64,000 bases of DNA from NCBI RefSeq assembly GCF_000716675.1, contig NZ_JNXT01000001.1, positions 306,597 through 370,596 on the forward strand. The letters run 5' to 3'. Positions within the stretch are counted from its first letter, which is position 1. Each line of letters opens with the position of its first letter. A program made the translations under genes and the position numbers. Below the pieces are notes generated by a model. The model was given only the letters and a program-made list of their open reading frames with translations, did no database searches and was not told the origin of the DNA. Below, in pieces: positions 30,581-40,814 of the stretch. Source of the DNA: Streptomyces alboflavus (GTDB lineage Bacteria; Actinomycetota; Actinomycetes; Streptomycetales; Streptomycetaceae).

Positions 30581-31732
30581 GTGAGTGTCACGGCAGCCAA
30601 GGGATTCCGGGCGGCGGGGATCGCCGCCGGGATCAAGGAGAGCGGCAACCCGGACCTGGCCCTCGTGGTCAACGACGGTCCCCGCCTGGCCGCCGCGGGC
30701 GTCTTCACGTCCAACCGCGTGAAGGCCGCGCCCGTCCTGTGGTCCGAGCAGGTCGTCAAGGGCGGGCAGGTGTCCGCGGTCGTCCTCAACTCCGGCGGCG
30801 CCAACGCCTGCACGGGCCCGCGGGGCTTCCAGGACACGCACGCCACGGCCGAGAAGGTAGCCGCCACCCTCGGCGTGAACGCGGGCGAGGTCGCCGTCGC
30901 GTCCACCGGACTCATCGGCGTGACGCTCCCCATGGACAAGCTCCTGCCGGGCGTCGAGACGGCGGCCGCGGCCCTGTCCGCGCACGGCGGCGAGAAGGCC
31001 GCCATCGCCATCAAGACCACCGACAGCGTGCACAAGACGGCCGTGGCCGAGGGCGCGGGCTGGACGGTCGGCGGCATGGCCAAGGGCGCGGGCATGCTCG
31101 CCCCCGGCCTCGCCACGATGCTCGTCGTGCTCACCACCGACGCCGACGTCCCGGCCCCCGACCTGGACAAGGCCCTGCGCGAGGCGACCCGCCTCACCTT
31201 CGACCGGGTCGACTCCGACGGCTGCATGTCGACCAACGACACGGTGCTGCTGCTGGCCTCCGGCGCCGCCGGAGTGGCCCCGGAGTACGCGGAGTTCGCC
31301 GAGGCCGTCCGCGCGGTCTGCGACGACCTGGCCCGCCAGCTCATCGGCGACGCCGAGGGCGCCAGCAAGGACATCCGCATCGAGGTGATCGGCGCGGCCG
31401 ACGAGGACGACGCCGTCGAGGTGGGCCGCTCCATCGCCCGCAACAACCTCCTCAAGTGCGCCATCCACGGCGAGGACCCCAACTGGGGCCGGGTGCTCTC
31501 CGCGATCGGCACCACGTCGGCCGCCTTTGAGCCGGACCGCCTGAACGTCGCCATCAACGACGTCTGGGTCTGCAAGAACGGCTCGGTGGGCGAGGACCGC
31601 GACCTGGTCGACATGCGTTACCGCGAGGTGCGGATCACCGCCGACCTCGCCGCCGGGTCCGCGTCCGCCGTCATCTGGGCCAATGACCTCACCGCCGACT
31701 ACGTCCACGAGAACAGCGCGTACTCCTCCTAG
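30581..31732 (+). CDS. argJ: Bifunctional ornithine acetyltransferase / N-acetylglutamate synthase
   Basis: 383 residues. ArgJ transfers the acetyl group from N-acetylornithine to glutamate, recycling acetyl in the arginine pathway. The proprotein self-cleaves before Thr179 in the motif [15 protein letters not shown] to give alpha and beta chains; the new N-terminal Thr is the nucleophile. The C-terminal segment has [18 protein letters not shown] 30581 with AAGGAG, 55 nt after argC. Whether it is mono- or bifunctional cannot be read from the sequence. Confidence 0.96.
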   Translation: MSVTAAKGFRAAGIAAGIKESGNPDLALVVNDGPRLAAAGVFTSNRVKAAPVLWSEQVVKGGQVSAVVLNSGGANACTGPRGFQDTHATAEKVAATLGVNAGEVAVASTGLIGVTLPMDKLLPGVETAAAALSAHGGEKAAIAIKTTDSVHKTAVAEGAGWTVGGMAKGAGMLAPGLATMLVVLTTDADVPAPDLDKALREATRLTFDRVDSDGCMSTNDTVLLLASGAAGVAPEYAEFAEAVRAVCDDLARQLIGDAEGASKDIRIEVIGAADEDDAVEVGRSIARNNLLKCAIHGEDPNWGRVLSAIGTTSAAFEPDRLNVAINDVWVCKNGSVGEDRDLVDMRYREVRITADLAAGSASAVIWANDLTADYVHENSAYSS

Positions 31733-31794
31733 CGCGTACCCCGCGGCCCGCCCGTTCCCCTTCGCGCGGTACGCCCTCCCACCTGGAAAGCCCC

Positions 31795-32703
31795 ATGAAC
31801 ACCCGCAAGCACACCGCACTGCCCAAGGCCGAGATCCTGATCGAGGCGCTGCCCTGGCTGACCCGTCACCGCGGCAAGACCGTCGTCATCAAGTTCGGCG
31901 GCAACGCCATGGTGGACAAGGACCTCAAGGCCGCGTTCGCCCAGGACGTGGTGTTCCTGCACCACGCCGGACTGCGCCCGGTCGTCGTGCACGGCGGCGG
32001 CCCGCAGATCAGCGCCCAGCTCGACAAACAGGGCCTGGTCAGCGAGTTCAAGGCGGGACTTCGGGTGACGACGCCCGAGGCCATGGACGTCGTCCGGATG
32101 GTCCTCGCCGGGCAGGTGCAGCGCGAGCTCGTGGGGCTGCTCAACGAACACGGCCCCCTCGCCGTCGGCCTCACCGGCGAGGACGCCCACACCATCACCG
32201 CGACCCGGCACCGGCCGCTGATCGAGGGTGAGCTGGTCGACATCGGCCAGGTCGGCGAGGTCACCGAGATCGACACCGGCGCCATCGAGGCGCTGCTCGC
32301 GGACGGCCGCATCCCGGTCGTCTCCTCGATCGCCCGCTCCCAGGACGAAGGCGGCAAGGGGCATGTCTACAACGTCAATGCTGATACGGCGGCTGCGGCA
32401 CTCGCTGCGGCGCTTGGTGCCGAGACGCTGATGGTGCTCACCGACGTGGAGGGCCTGTACGAGGACTGGCCCCACAGCGACGACGTCATCAGCAGGCTGA
32501 CCGCCACCGAGCTGGAGAAGCTCATCCCCGAGCTGTCCAGCGGCATGGTGCCGAAGATGCAGGGCTGCCTGCACGCCGTCCGCAACGGCGTGCACACCGC
32601 GCGCGTCATCGACGGGCGCGTCCAGCACTCCATCCTGCTGGAGATCTTCACCGACGAGGGAATCGGCACGATGGTCGTGCCGGACGAACTGAGCGAGCCA
32701 TAA
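31795..32703 (+). CDS. argB: Acetylglutamate kinase
   Basis: 302 residues of the amino acid kinase fold. It phosphorylates N-acetylglutamate with ATP, the second and usually arginine-inhibited step. Motifs: [24 protein letters not shown], and the C-terminal [20 protein letters not shown]. The N-terminal helix typical of arginine-sensitive hexameric enzymes is present ([20 protein letters not shown]), so feedback inhibition is likely. ATG 31795, third gene of the operon. Confidence 0.97.
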   Translation: MNTRKHTALPKAEILIEALPWLTRHRGKTVVIKFGGNAMVDKDLKAAFAQDVVFLHHAGLRPVVVHGGGPQISAQLDKQGLVSEFKAGLRVTTPEAMDVVRMVLAGQVQRELVGLLNEHGPLAVGLTGEDAHTITATRHRPLIEGELVDIGQVGEVTEIDTGAIEALLADGRIPVVSSIARSQDEGGKGHVYNVNADTAAAALAAALGAETLMVLTDVEGLYEDWPHSDDVISRLTATELEKLIPELSSGMVPKMQGCLHAVRNGVHTARVIDGRVQHSILLEIFTDEGIGTMVVPDELSEP

Positions 32704-32716
32704 GAGGGGGACCGGT

Positions 32717-33943
32717 ATGACCACCAATCAGGAGCTGACCCGGCGCTGGCAGGGCGCGCTGATGGACAACTACGGCACGCCCCGCATCCCGCTGGTGCGC
32801 GGCGCGGGCAGCAAGCTGTGGGACGCCGACGGCAAGGAGTACACCGACTTCGTCGGCGGCATCGCCGTGAACGCGCTCGGCCACGGCCACCCCGCGATCG
32901 TGGAGGCCGTGTCCCGGCAGATCGCCGCGCTCGGCCACGTCTCCAACCTGTTCGTCGCCGAGCCGCCCGTCGCGCTCGCCGAGCGGCTGCTCGACCTCTT
33001 CGGCCGCGAAGGACGGGTGTTCTTCTGCAACTCGGGCGCCGAGGCCAACGAGGGCGCGTTCAAGATCGGCCGGCTGACGGGCCGCCCGCACATGGTCGCC
33101 ACCGACGGCGGCTTCCACGGCCGCACCATGGGCGCCCTCGCCCTCACCGGCCAGCCCGGCAAGCAGGAGCCGTTCCTGCCACTGCCCGGCGACGTCACCC
33201 ACGTCCCGTACGGCGACGTGGAGGCCCTGCGCGCCGCCGTCACCGAGGACACCGCCTTCGTGATCATCGAGCCGATCCAGGGCGAGAACGGCGCCGTCGT
33301 CCCGCCCGCCGGCTATCTCAAGGCGGCCCGCGAGATCACCCGCGCCACCGGGACACTGCTCGTCCTCGACGAGGTGCAGACCGGAATCGGCCGTACCGGC
33401 CACTGGTTCGCGCATCTCGCGCAGGAGGGCGTCGACCCGGACGTCGTCACGCTCGCCAAGGGCCTCGGCGGCGGCCTGCCGCTCGGCGCGACCGTGGCGT
33501 TCGGCCCGACGGCCGAACTCCTGAAGCCCGGCCACCACGGCACGACGTTCGGCGGCAACCCCGTCGCCTGCGCCGCCGGTCTCGCCGTCATCGACACCGT
33601 CATGGCCGAGGGCCTCCTCGAGAACACCAAGCGCGCGGGCGAGAAGCTGCGCGACGGAATCGAGTCAGCGGGGCACGCGACGGTCGACCATGTCAGGGGT
33701 GCGGGCCTGCTGCTGGGTATCGTGCTCACCGAGCCGCTGGCAGTCCAGGTACAGCAGGCGGCTCAGGACGCCGGCTTCCTGGTCAACGCGCCCGCCCCCG
33801 ATGTCGTACGGCTGATGCCGCCGCTGAACGTGCGCGACGACGAGGTGGACGCCTTCCTCCGGGCCCTGCCCGGCGTCCTCGACCAGGCAGCCGCGGCCGA
33901 CGCAGCCGACGCGGCCAACGGGGACCGACGATCCGGGGAATGA
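32717..33943 (+). CDS. argD: Acetylornithine aminotransferase
   Basis: 408 residues, class III aminotransferase. It interconverts N-acetylglutamate semialdehyde and N-acetylornithine with PLP and glutamate. PLP lysine is Lys248 in [13 protein letters not shown]; other sites are [29 protein letters not shown] and [15 protein letters not shown] 32717 with AAGAGGGGG, 13 nt after argB. Confidence 0.97.
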   Translation: MTTNQELTRRWQGALMDNYGTPRIPLVRGAGSKLWDADGKEYTDFVGGIAVNALGHGHPAIVEAVSRQIAALGHVSNLFVAEPPVALAERLLDLFGREGRVFFCNSGAEANEGAFKIGRLTGRPHMVATDGGFHGRTMGALALTGQPGKQEPFLPLPGDVTHVPYGDVEALRAAVTEDTAFVIIEPIQGENGAVVPPAGYLKAAREITRATGTLLVLDEVQTGIGRTGHWFAHLAQEGVDPDVVTLAKGLGGGLPLGATVAFGPTAELLKPGHHGTTFGGNPVACAAGLAVIDTVMAEGLLENTKRAGEKLRDGIESAGHATVDHVRGAGLLLGIVLTEPLAVQVQQAAQDAGFLVNAPAPDVVRLMPPLNVRDDEVDAFLRALPGVLDQAAAADAADAANGDRRSGE

Positions 33944-33950
33944 GACGACG

Positions 33951-34496
33951 ATGAGTCACGCGCAGGACAACGGGCCGGCCGAGCACGCGGGACCCGCCGT
34001 GCCGCAGACCCGCACCGCACGCCACCGCCGGATCGTGGACATCCTCAACCGGCAGCCGGTGCGCTCGCAGAGCCAGCTGGCCAAGCTCCTGGCCGACGAC
34101 GGCCTGACCGTCACCCAGGCCACCCTCTCCCGGGACCTCGACGAGCTGAACGCCGTCAAGATCCGCAACACCGAGGGCGACCTGATCTACGCCGTGCCCA
34201 GCGAGGGCGGCTTCCGCACCCCGCGCGCGCCGCTCGGCGAGTCGGCCAAGGAGCAGCGCATGCGGCGCCTCTCCGTGGAACTCCTCATCTCCGCGGAGGC
34301 CTCGGCCAACCTCGTCGTCCTGCGCACCCCGCCCGGCGCCGCCCAGTTCCTCGCCTCCGCCATCGACCAGGCCGAGCTCCACGACATCCTCGGGACGATC
34401 GCGGGCGACGACACGGTGATGCTGATCAGCAGGGAGCCGAGCGGGGGACAGGCGCTGGCGGACCATCTGCTGCGGCTGGCGTCCAACGAGCACTAG
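33951..34496 (+). CDS. argR: Arginine repressor
   Basis: 181 residues. The N-terminal winged helix (about 20-85, [20 protein letters not shown] then [20 protein letters not shown]) binds ARG boxes. The C-terminal domain (about 110-180) carries the arginine-binding and hexamer motif [14 protein letters not shown]. It represses argC and argG through the operators at 29441-29476 and 47579-47595 when arginine is abundant, and its own gene as part of the operon. ATG 33951, 7 nt after argD. Last gene of argCJBDR; argG follows only after a 13-kb block on the opposite strand. Confidence 0.96.
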   Translation: MSHAQDNGPAEHAGPAVPQTRTARHRRIVDILNRQPVRSQSQLAKLLADDGLTVTQATLSRDLDELNAVKIRNTEGDLIYAVPSEGGFRTPRAPLGESAKEQRMRRLSVELLISAEASANLVVLRTPPGAAQFLASAIDQAELHDILGTIAGDDTVMLISREPSGGQALADHLLRLASNEH

Positions 34497-34529
34497 TTCC
34501 TGGCGTCCGGAGCCTTGGGGGACGGTTGC

Positions 34530-37500
34530 TCATGACTCCTCGGAGGGCTCCGGGCCGCGTGCCGCCTCGGGCAGCTCCAGGCCGAACAGCGCCGCGTAGC
34601 GCCCGAGGCGGTCCCCGACCCACTCCGCGCTCTCGCCCACCGCGTCGGCGGCGAACCGGATCTGGTCCGGGGTGACCCGCCCGCCGAGCGCGGGCAGCGC
34701 GCCGTCCGCGTGCACGGACAGGACGATCAGGTCCTGCCAGAGCGGGAGTTCGTCGGGGACGGTCGCCGGGTCGAGGACCGGGGGTGCTGCCTCCAGGGGG
34801 AGGTACGGGACGACGCGCTCCCAGGTGCGCGCGACCGGCTCGCCCAGGCGCCCGGCGAGGCTCACCAGGTCCAGGGGGCAGAGCGGGGCACCCGGGGCGG
34901 AGACGCGGTGGTCGGCGCCGACGGCGACGGCGTCCCACGCGTCGGGTGCGTCGGCGGGCAGGCCCGCGAGGTCGGCCGGGCTCAGCTCGGGGATCAGGGC
35001 GCCAAGGTCGCGGAGGGGCGAGAGGCGTTCGTACGCCGACCGGGCGCCGATGTGGTGGCTGCGGGCGTACGCGACGAGGCGCCCGGCGGTCAGCGCGGTC
35101 CAGCGGGGGGACTCGAACCACTCTTCGTACTGCTCGTCGTCGCCCCAGTCGAGCAGCGCCTGGCTCTCCTCGCGCTCGGGCCGGAACCCGGCCAGCGCCG
35201 CCGGGAGTTCGGGCACGGTGAGGCCCACGCGCTTCGCCTCGCGGCGGGCCGTCTTCCACATGGTCGACAGGGGCGTCTTCAGGTCGATGCACGACGCGAA
35301 GAGGATGTCGGCCGTCGGCAGGACCGGGTAGTCGGCGGCGTCCCACGAAGGGTTGGTGCCGGAGAACGCGTACCGGCTCGGCACCGGCAGCTCCTCCCAC
35401 GCCCGCAGGAGTCCGCTCGCCGCGGGCACGTCCGCCCCGGCCTCCCGCAGGTCCTCAAGGACGACGGCGAGGTCGTCCCAGGACACCTCGTGCGGCCGGG
35501 CGAACGCGAGGTCGCGCAGCGTCAGACCGTTCTCGAGGACGAGCCCCTCCGCGTGGGCGGACGCGAGCACGCTCGCGGTCTCCGGGACCGGGATCACCCG
35601 GCCCGCCGCCGACTTCTCCCGATGGTGCCGGGTGCAGGCGATGCCGAGGTGGTCCGCCCAGCGCGCGATCTCCTTCTCCGCCTTGCGCAGCGTGATCTCC
35701 CACTCCGAGGCCAGCTCGAACGTGGCCGCCCAGGGGAGCGCGAGGCGGCCGTCCTGGCCCGGCGCGCAGTAGTTCTGCAGCACCGCGGAGATCTCCCAGG
35801 GTACGTCGGTCCACCGCCGCACGGACTCCGCGTCGGGGACCGACCAGCCGAGCCACGCGAACCGCGCGAGCCGCTGCCGCACCTCCTCGGGCGGGAGCCC
35901 CTGCGTGTCCGCGACGGCGACGACGTCCCACGGCCACTGGACGCGGCGCCAGCCCCGCGGGCCCTTCCGGTAGAGCAGCGACAGATCCGATCGGTCGCAC
36001 ACGTGGTCGGCGTGGTGGCCGGGTGCGACGGGCGGCGCGGAGGCGAGGAACGGCGCGAACCGGGCACACCTCTCGGCCAGGCGGCCCAGCGGCTCTCCCA
36101 GGGTGCGCGAGGCACGGACCAGGCCGCCGAGGTCGTCCGGCGCGTGCTCGTAGTCGCTCTCCTCCTCGGCCGTCCGCCCCCAGTCCCGGCGCGCGCGTCG
36201 GGGCAGCAGGCCGCGGACGATGCTCATGTCGTGCAGGCCGGGCGTCCAGTCCAGGTCGTCGCCGGCGGCGCCCCGCAGGACCGGGGGCGGCTTCAGGACC
36301 GGGTGGACGAGCCGCAGCGCCCGCGCCGCGCGCACCACCTCACGGACCGTCATGTCCGCCTCGCCCGCGAGCGCGACGGCCACCCGCCAGTCGAGCGGGC
36401 TCCGGTCGACCAGGACTCCGCTGTCCCAGCCCGAGGGCACCCCGTGGGCGACGGCCGCCCAGCCGGGCTCGGGCACCGGGTGCCCGGCGGTCGACGCGGG
36501 TGGCGCCTCACGGGACGGCGGCGTGCTGCCGAGCACCGCGGCCCGCCACGGACGCACGGCCTCCGGCCAGTCCCGCGAGAAGTTGCCCCGGGCCCTGCGC
36601 TCCTCGACGAACTCGTCCCAGCGGAACCAGCCCGTGGAGTCGAGGTCCAGGGCCGTGCCCCAGGGCCTGGTGTCGCGCACCGCCACCCCACGGCCGCGCC
36701 ATCGCCCCCACACCGCGCGGGCCGCCGCCAGGTTCTCGTGCTCAAGACGCCACAGCCACGCCATGGTCAGACCAGGCCAGCCGGCGAGCACGTCCGCGCC
36801 CCGCGCCCACTGCTCGGCCTCCCAGCTCGCGTCGTACGACTGGAGCCTCTTGCGGTTGAGACTGAGCGTGCCCGCCTGCGGGCCCGTCAGATTGAGTACG
36901 TAGCCGAAGGGCTTCTTGTCGGTCCCGATGCCGTCGCACAGGATCGCGCCCTGCCCGTTCACCCACCACAGCACCCCGGGAACGGCCTCGACGCACCTCG
37001 GCCGCCCGTCGTCCGTCGGCGCGTGGCGCAGCAACCCGGGCTCCCACTCCCGCCCCCGGCCCGCCGCGTCCCGCACCTCCAGCGCGAACTCGCTCACCTT
37101 GACGAGACGGTCCAGCGTCTCCACCGCCGAGATCGCGGACACGGCCGCCGAGTCCCGCAGATACAGCCGCACCCGGGTGCCGCCCTCCAGGAGTCCGTCG
37201 CCGTCCTCCGCGCACGCGTCGTCGTGTTCCTGGACGCGGAACAGGTTCGCGCTGCCCGGGATGTCCACGCGCAGCGCCGACCGCGCCGGGATGCCGTCGG
37301 TGCCGACGGGGCGGGTCACCACCGTCATCTCCTCGGCCAGCATGAAGTAGCTGAACACGCCGATGCCGAAACGGCTGTTGGGGTAGAGGCGCAGGGCCGG
37401 GTCGTGGCGGTGCCAGGTCGCCTGTTCCTGGCGGAAGGCGCGGGACTGCTCGAAGCGGCGGCCCGCCTTGGTGAAGGTGTTCTTGAGCTGGTCGAGGCCC

Positions 37501-39578
37501 ATGCCGACGCCGTTGTCGCGGCACTCCACATAGCGGCCGCGGTCGTCCTCGCCCTCGACGAAGGTGATGCGGCCCGCCCAGGGCGCCGGACGGGCGCCCC
37601 TGCTCTCCAGGTAGCGGTGGCGCATCGCGCGGTGGCGGCAGGCGTCCATCGCGTTCTGGTACAGCTCGCGCAGGGCGAGGTCCGGCTCGCCGTCGTAGAT
37701 CCGCTCGCCCATGAGCAGGTCGCGGACCTCGGTCTGGGCGAGCTGGAAGCGCAGCAGCGGCACGTCGTACGCCCTGCGGCCACCGTCCTCGACCGGGCGC
37801 AGGGCGCGGTCGGTCACGCGGGCGGGCAGGCCCGCGAGCAGCGCCGCCCGGGGCGCGGGCAGCCTGCGGGCCGTGTCCCGCAGGGCGCCCGCCAGTTCGT
37901 CGGCCTGCTCGATGACGCCCGCGAACGCGGCGTGCAGCGCGGGGTGCGGGCAGGCCGCGTCCAGGTGGAGCTCGCCGTCGGCGGCGTGCCAGTCCGCGGC
38001 GCGCACCGCGTTGACGGCGTCCTGGGGGAGCAGGGCGTCGCGGACGGCCAGGTGCTCGGCGAGGACGTCGGGGAGGGTACGGACGTCGAGGGCGAGCACG
38101 CAGGCCAGGTGCAGGACGCCCGCCAACTCGTCGGCGCGCAGGGGCTGCCGGGCGCCGCCGGGCAGCGGGAAGGCCAGGTCGGGGCGCGGGGCGCGGTCCT
38201 GCGCCGGAGGGCCGAGCGTGATGCCCGCGGTGAGGGCGGCGAGCGCGGCGGACAGCTCGCGGGCGCGCGGCCCCGGGCACAGCGCGTCCGCGAGCGCCGT
38301 CGAATCGGCCTTGGGCACCGGCTGCTCGTCCGTCACGAACCGCTCCGCGATCCACCGGTGCACGAGCCACAGGGCGACCGCGCGCGCCTCGTCGGGGCGG
38401 GCCGTCCGCCAGCAGTCCGAGAGCTTCTTCTTGATGTGCGGGTGGTGCTCGGCGACCTGTTCGTAGTGGCGGCGCCACGCGTCGCCGTCCTTCTGGTGCC
38501 AGACGGTGTAGGGCCTGATGTCGCGGGCGTGGCTCAGCCGCCGCGCCCACGCGGCCTCGTGCAGCAGCGGCGCGGCGACCAGCGCGGCGGCCTCCAGGGC
38601 CGAAAGCGTCTGCGTCTTGGGGACGAGGCGGGGCAACTGGTCGCGTACGACACGCACCAGGAAGTCGTCGTCGGCCCACGGGTCGGGCATCCGCTCCTGG
38701 GCCAGGTGCACGACCTGCGCGCACGTCTCGACCAGGTCCGCCAGGCAGTCCCGCAGCCGCGGCACGCTCCCCGCGTCGTCCTCGGCGACCCGCTCCCACA
38801 GGGCGGTGTCGGCGACGGCCTCCCGCCAGGCCTCCAGGAGCCGGCGGCCCTCGCACACGACCGCCGCCCGGGCCTCGGCGTCCAGCTCCGCGCCGCAGTG
38901 GAGCCTCGGCTCCTGCGGGGCGGCGCCGTGCAGGCGGGCGGCGCGCAGGGTGTGCTGCCGTGCCGTGTCGAAGACCTCCTGCACGGTTCGCGCCCGTGTG
39001 AGCGGCCGGAAGGCCTCCGCGAGCCCGAGCGTGAAGAAGCTGCCCTCCGCCGAGTACCCGGAGCGCTGCCCGGCCGCGCAGGCCGTCATCAGCGCGAACC
39101 GCCCCGACGGCTGCCCCTTCAGGACGCTGCTGCCGAACACCCCGTCGGCCGACTCGCCCCGGCACGCGTCGATCAGCCACAGCACGGTGCCCGCCCGGCA
39201 GTGGGTGAGGTACGGGCTGATGTCGGCGGGCACCAGCGTGTCCAGGTACGGCTGGGTCCACTCGGCGTCGGGGGCGTGCGGGGCGCGCGCGTCGGCAGGG
39301 ACCAGGTGGTCGGTGTCGCCGACGCGGATGCCGTGGCCGGTGAAGTGGATCAGGAGGGTGCCGTCCTCGGGGACGTTCCGCGACACCTCGTCGACGGTCG
39401 TGATGATCTGGGCGCGCGTGGCCCCCGGCACCGTCCGCACCTCGTAACCGGCTGCCTTGAGCGCGGCGCCGAGGGCCCGCAGGTCGGCGGTGACCGGTGC
39501 GTCGAGCGAGCCGAAGCGGTGTGCGGCGTCCGGAGTGTCGCCGACGCCGATGAGCAGCGCCGTCCGTGCTTGTGCCAT
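34530..39578 (-). CDS. Giant caspase-HSP90-like ATPase protein (paralog 1)
   Basis: 1682 residues, no signal peptide or membrane segment. Residues 1-230 form a caspase-like protease with the His-Cys dyad His82 (LLIHFTGHG) and Cys139 (WLIDACRGE). About 240-600 is a helical region, possibly an inactive HD-type domain. About 605-800 is a GHKL/HSP90-type ATPase: Glu638/Asn642 in LRELYQNAMDA, Asp688 in CRDNGVGM and RFGIGVFSYFML at 736-747. The last 600 residues contain several similar helical units (e.g. LPPEEVRQRLARFAWLGWSV, CPLDLVSLAGRLGEPV) resembling winged-helix repeats. Such combinations are known from predicted bacterial conflict systems. ATG 39578 follows GGGGGAGAGG. Paralog of the protein at 41827-46812 but without accessory genes. 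Confidence 0.85.
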   Translation of the reverse strand: MAQARTALLIGVGDTPDAAHRFGSLDAPVTADLRALGAALKAAGYEVRTVPGATRAQIITTVDEVSRNVPEDGTLLIHFTGHGIRVGDTDHLVPADARAPHAPDAEWTQPYLDTLVPADISPYLTHCRAGTVLWLIDACRGESADGVFGSSVLKGQPSGRFALMTACAAGQRSGYSAEGSFFTLGLAEAFRPLTRARTVQEVFDTARQHTLRAARLHGAAPQEPRLHCGAELDAEARAAVVCEGRRLLEAWREAVADTALWERVAEDDAGSVPRLRDCLADLVETCAQVVHLAQERMPDPWADDDFLVRVVRDQLPRLVPKTQTLSALEAAALVAAPLLHEAAWARRLSHARDIRPYTVWHQKDGDAWRRHYEQVAEHHPHIKKKLSDCWRTARPDEARAVALWLVHRWIAERFVTDEQPVPKADSTALADALCPGPRARELSAALAALTAGITLGPPAQDRAPRPDLAFPLPGGARQPLRADELAGVLHLACVLALDVRTLPDVLAEHLAVRDALLPQDAVNAVRAADWHAADGELHLDAACPHPALHAAFAGVIEQADELAGALRDTARRLPAPRAALLAGLPARVTDRALRPVEDGGRRAYDVPLLRFQLAQTEVRDLLMGERIYDGEPDLALRELYQNAMDACRHRAMRHRYLESRGARPAPWAGRITFVEGEDDRGRYVECRDNGVGMGLDQLKNTFTKAGRRFEQSRAFRQEQATWHRHDPALRLYPNSRFGIGVFSYFMLAEEMTVVTRPVGTDGIPARSALRVDIPGSANLFRVQEHDDACAEDGDGLLEGGTRVRLYLRDSAAVSAISAVETLDRLVKVSEFALEVRDAAGRGREWEPGLLRHAPTDDGRPRCVEAVPGVLWWVNGQGAILCDGIGTDKKPFGYVLNLTGPQAGTLSLNRKRLQSYDASWEAEQWARGADVLAGWPGLTMAWLWRLEHENLAAARAVWGRWRGRGVAVRDTRPWGTALDLDSTGWFRWDEFVEERRARGNFSRDWPEAVRPWRAAVLGSTPPSREAPPASTAGHPVPEPGWAAVAHGVPSGWDSGVLVDRSPLDWRVAVALAGEADMTVREVVRAARALRLVHPVLKPPPVLRGAAGDDLDWTPGLHDMSIVRGLLPRRARRDWGRTAEEESDYEHAPDDLGGLVRASRTLGEPLGRLAERCARFAPFLASAPPVAPGHHADHVCDRSDLSLLYRKGPRGWRRVQWPWDVVAVADTQGLPPEEVRQRLARFAWLGWSVPDAESVRRWTDVPWEISAVLQNYCAPGQDGRLALPWAATFELASEWEITLRKAEKEIARWADHLGIACTRHHREKSAAGRVIPVPETASVLASAHAEGLVLENGLTLRDLAFARPHEVSWDDLAVVLEDLREAGADVPAASGLLRAWEELPVPSRYAFSGTNPSWDAADYPVLPTADILFASCIDLKTPLSTMWKTARREAKRVGLTVPELPAALAGFRPEREESQALLDWGDDEQYEEWFESPRWTALTAGRLVAYARSHHIGARSAYERLSPLRDLGALIPELSPADLAGLPADAPDAWDAVAVGADHRVSAPGAPLCPLDLVSLAGRLGEPVARTWERVVPYLPLEAAPPVLDPATVPDELPLWQDLIVLSVHADGALPALGGRVTPDQIRFAADAVGESAEWVGDRLGRYAALFGLELPEAARGPEPSEES

Positions 39579-39733
39579 GCCCTCTCCCCCTGTGCGAGGC
39601 CTTATCGTCGCATTTCCGGGCGAGGACGACGGCCGGAACCCCCATGTCGAACGGGGCGGCGCGCGGGCGGACTTGGCACCGGCTCTCCTGGAGGCCCGCC
39701 CTCGCCCCGACGCCCTGCCGCTCCGTCAGCGCC

Positions 39734-40717
39734 TCACTCCGCCCGCCGCGCCCGGTGCGCCATCCACGCCGCCACCACCGCCCCCGACACGTTGTGCCAC
39801 ACGGAGAACACGGCGGCGGGCAGCGCGGCCAGCGGGCTGAAGTGGGCGGTCGCGAGGGACGCGGCGAGCCCGGAGTTCTGCATGCCGACCTCGAAGGCCA
39901 TCGCGCGGGACGCGGGCGGGCCGAGCCGGGCCAGCTTCCCCGCGCCGTAACCGAGCGCGAGCCCGAGCCCGTTGTGCAGGACGACCGCGACGAGCACGAG
40001 CGCCGCCGCCGACTTGATGGCCGCCGCGCTGCCAGCGACGACCACGGCCACGATGACGGCGATGGTCACGGCCGACAGCCACGGCAGCGCGCCGAGCACG
40101 CGATCGACGTACCGTCCGAAGAGCAGCCGGACGGCGAGGCCGCCGACGACGGGCAGGAGCACGGTCTTGAGGATGTCCGTCACCATCGAGCCTGCGTCCA
40201 CCGGCAGGTACTCACCGGCGAGCAGCAGCGTGAGCGGCGGTGTCACGAGCGGCGCGAGCACGGTCGACACGGTGGCCACGGACACGGACAGGGCCACGTC
40301 GCCGCGCGCCAGATAGGTGACGACGTTGGAGGCGGTGCCGCTCGGCGCGCACCCGACGAGGATGACCCCGGCGGCCAACTGGGGTGAGAGGTCGAGCGCG
40401 TGGGCGATCAGCCAGCCCAGGCCCGGCATGATCACATAGTGCGCTACCAGGCCGAGCGCCACGGCCCAGGGGCGGCGTGCGACGCCCTGGAAGTCCTGCG
40501 GCGTCATCGTCAGGCCCATGCAGAACATGACCACGCCGAGCAGATACGGCACGCTCTCCTTCCAGCCCCCGAAGGTGCCGGGCGTCGCGAGGCCGACGGC
40601 GCCCGCGGCGAGGACGAGCACGGGGAAGACGGTGACGGCGCGGCGGGCCGCGCGGTCGGCGGCGGTCACGGGCCCGGGGGCCGCCGTCGGGCCGGGACGT
40701 GTCGGTTCGGTCTGCAC
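39734..40717 (-). CDS. Bile acid:sodium symporter (BASS) family transporter
   Basis: 327 residues with about nine to ten hydrophobic segments and BASS-family motifs: YLLGVVMFCMGLTMTPQDF, the sodium-site segment GCAPSGTASNVVTYLARGDV and EVGMQNSGLAASLATAHF. Prokaryotic members carry out sodium-coupled uptake of organic anions such as pantoate, 2-keto acids or bile-acid-like molecules; the substrate is not predictable. The start is uncertain: GTG 40717 is chosen, GTG 40669 is possible, and no clear ribosome site is seen. It sits between the two caspase-ATPase loci on the same strand with gaps of 97 and 155 bp, so a functional link is not established. Confidence 0.8.
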   Translation of the reverse strand: MQTEPTRPGPTAAPGPVTAADRAARRAVTVFPVLVLAAGAVGLATPGTFGGWKESVPYLLGVVMFCMGLTMTPQDFQGVARRPWAVALGLVAHYVIMPGLGWLIAHALDLSPQLAAGVILVGCAPSGTASNVVTYLARGDVALSVSVATVSTVLAPLVTPPLTLLLAGEYLPVDAGSMVTDILKTVLLPVVGGLAVRLLFGRYVDRVLGALPWLSAVTIAVIVAVVVAGSAAAIKSAAALVLVAVVLHNGLGLALGYGAGKLARLGPPASRAMAFEVGMQNSGLAASLATAHFSPLAALPAAVFSVWHNVSGAVVAAWMAHRARRAE

Positions 40718-40814
40718 CCGGCGATGCAACGTGCCGGTGCGCCGGGCACGCAACCGCGTCTCGATATGTGGTCGCTACACCTGTCTTCGTGCGTACGAGC
40801 CGGGGGCGCCGCCC

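Noticed and set aside
34710..39950. A 1746-codon plus-strand open frame opposite the first giant gene
   Set aside because: It is the antisense shadow of a GC-rich gene: no recognisable domain, Arg/Gly/Val/Pro-dominated composition and no start signal. The minus-strand frame has clear caspase and ATPase motifs.
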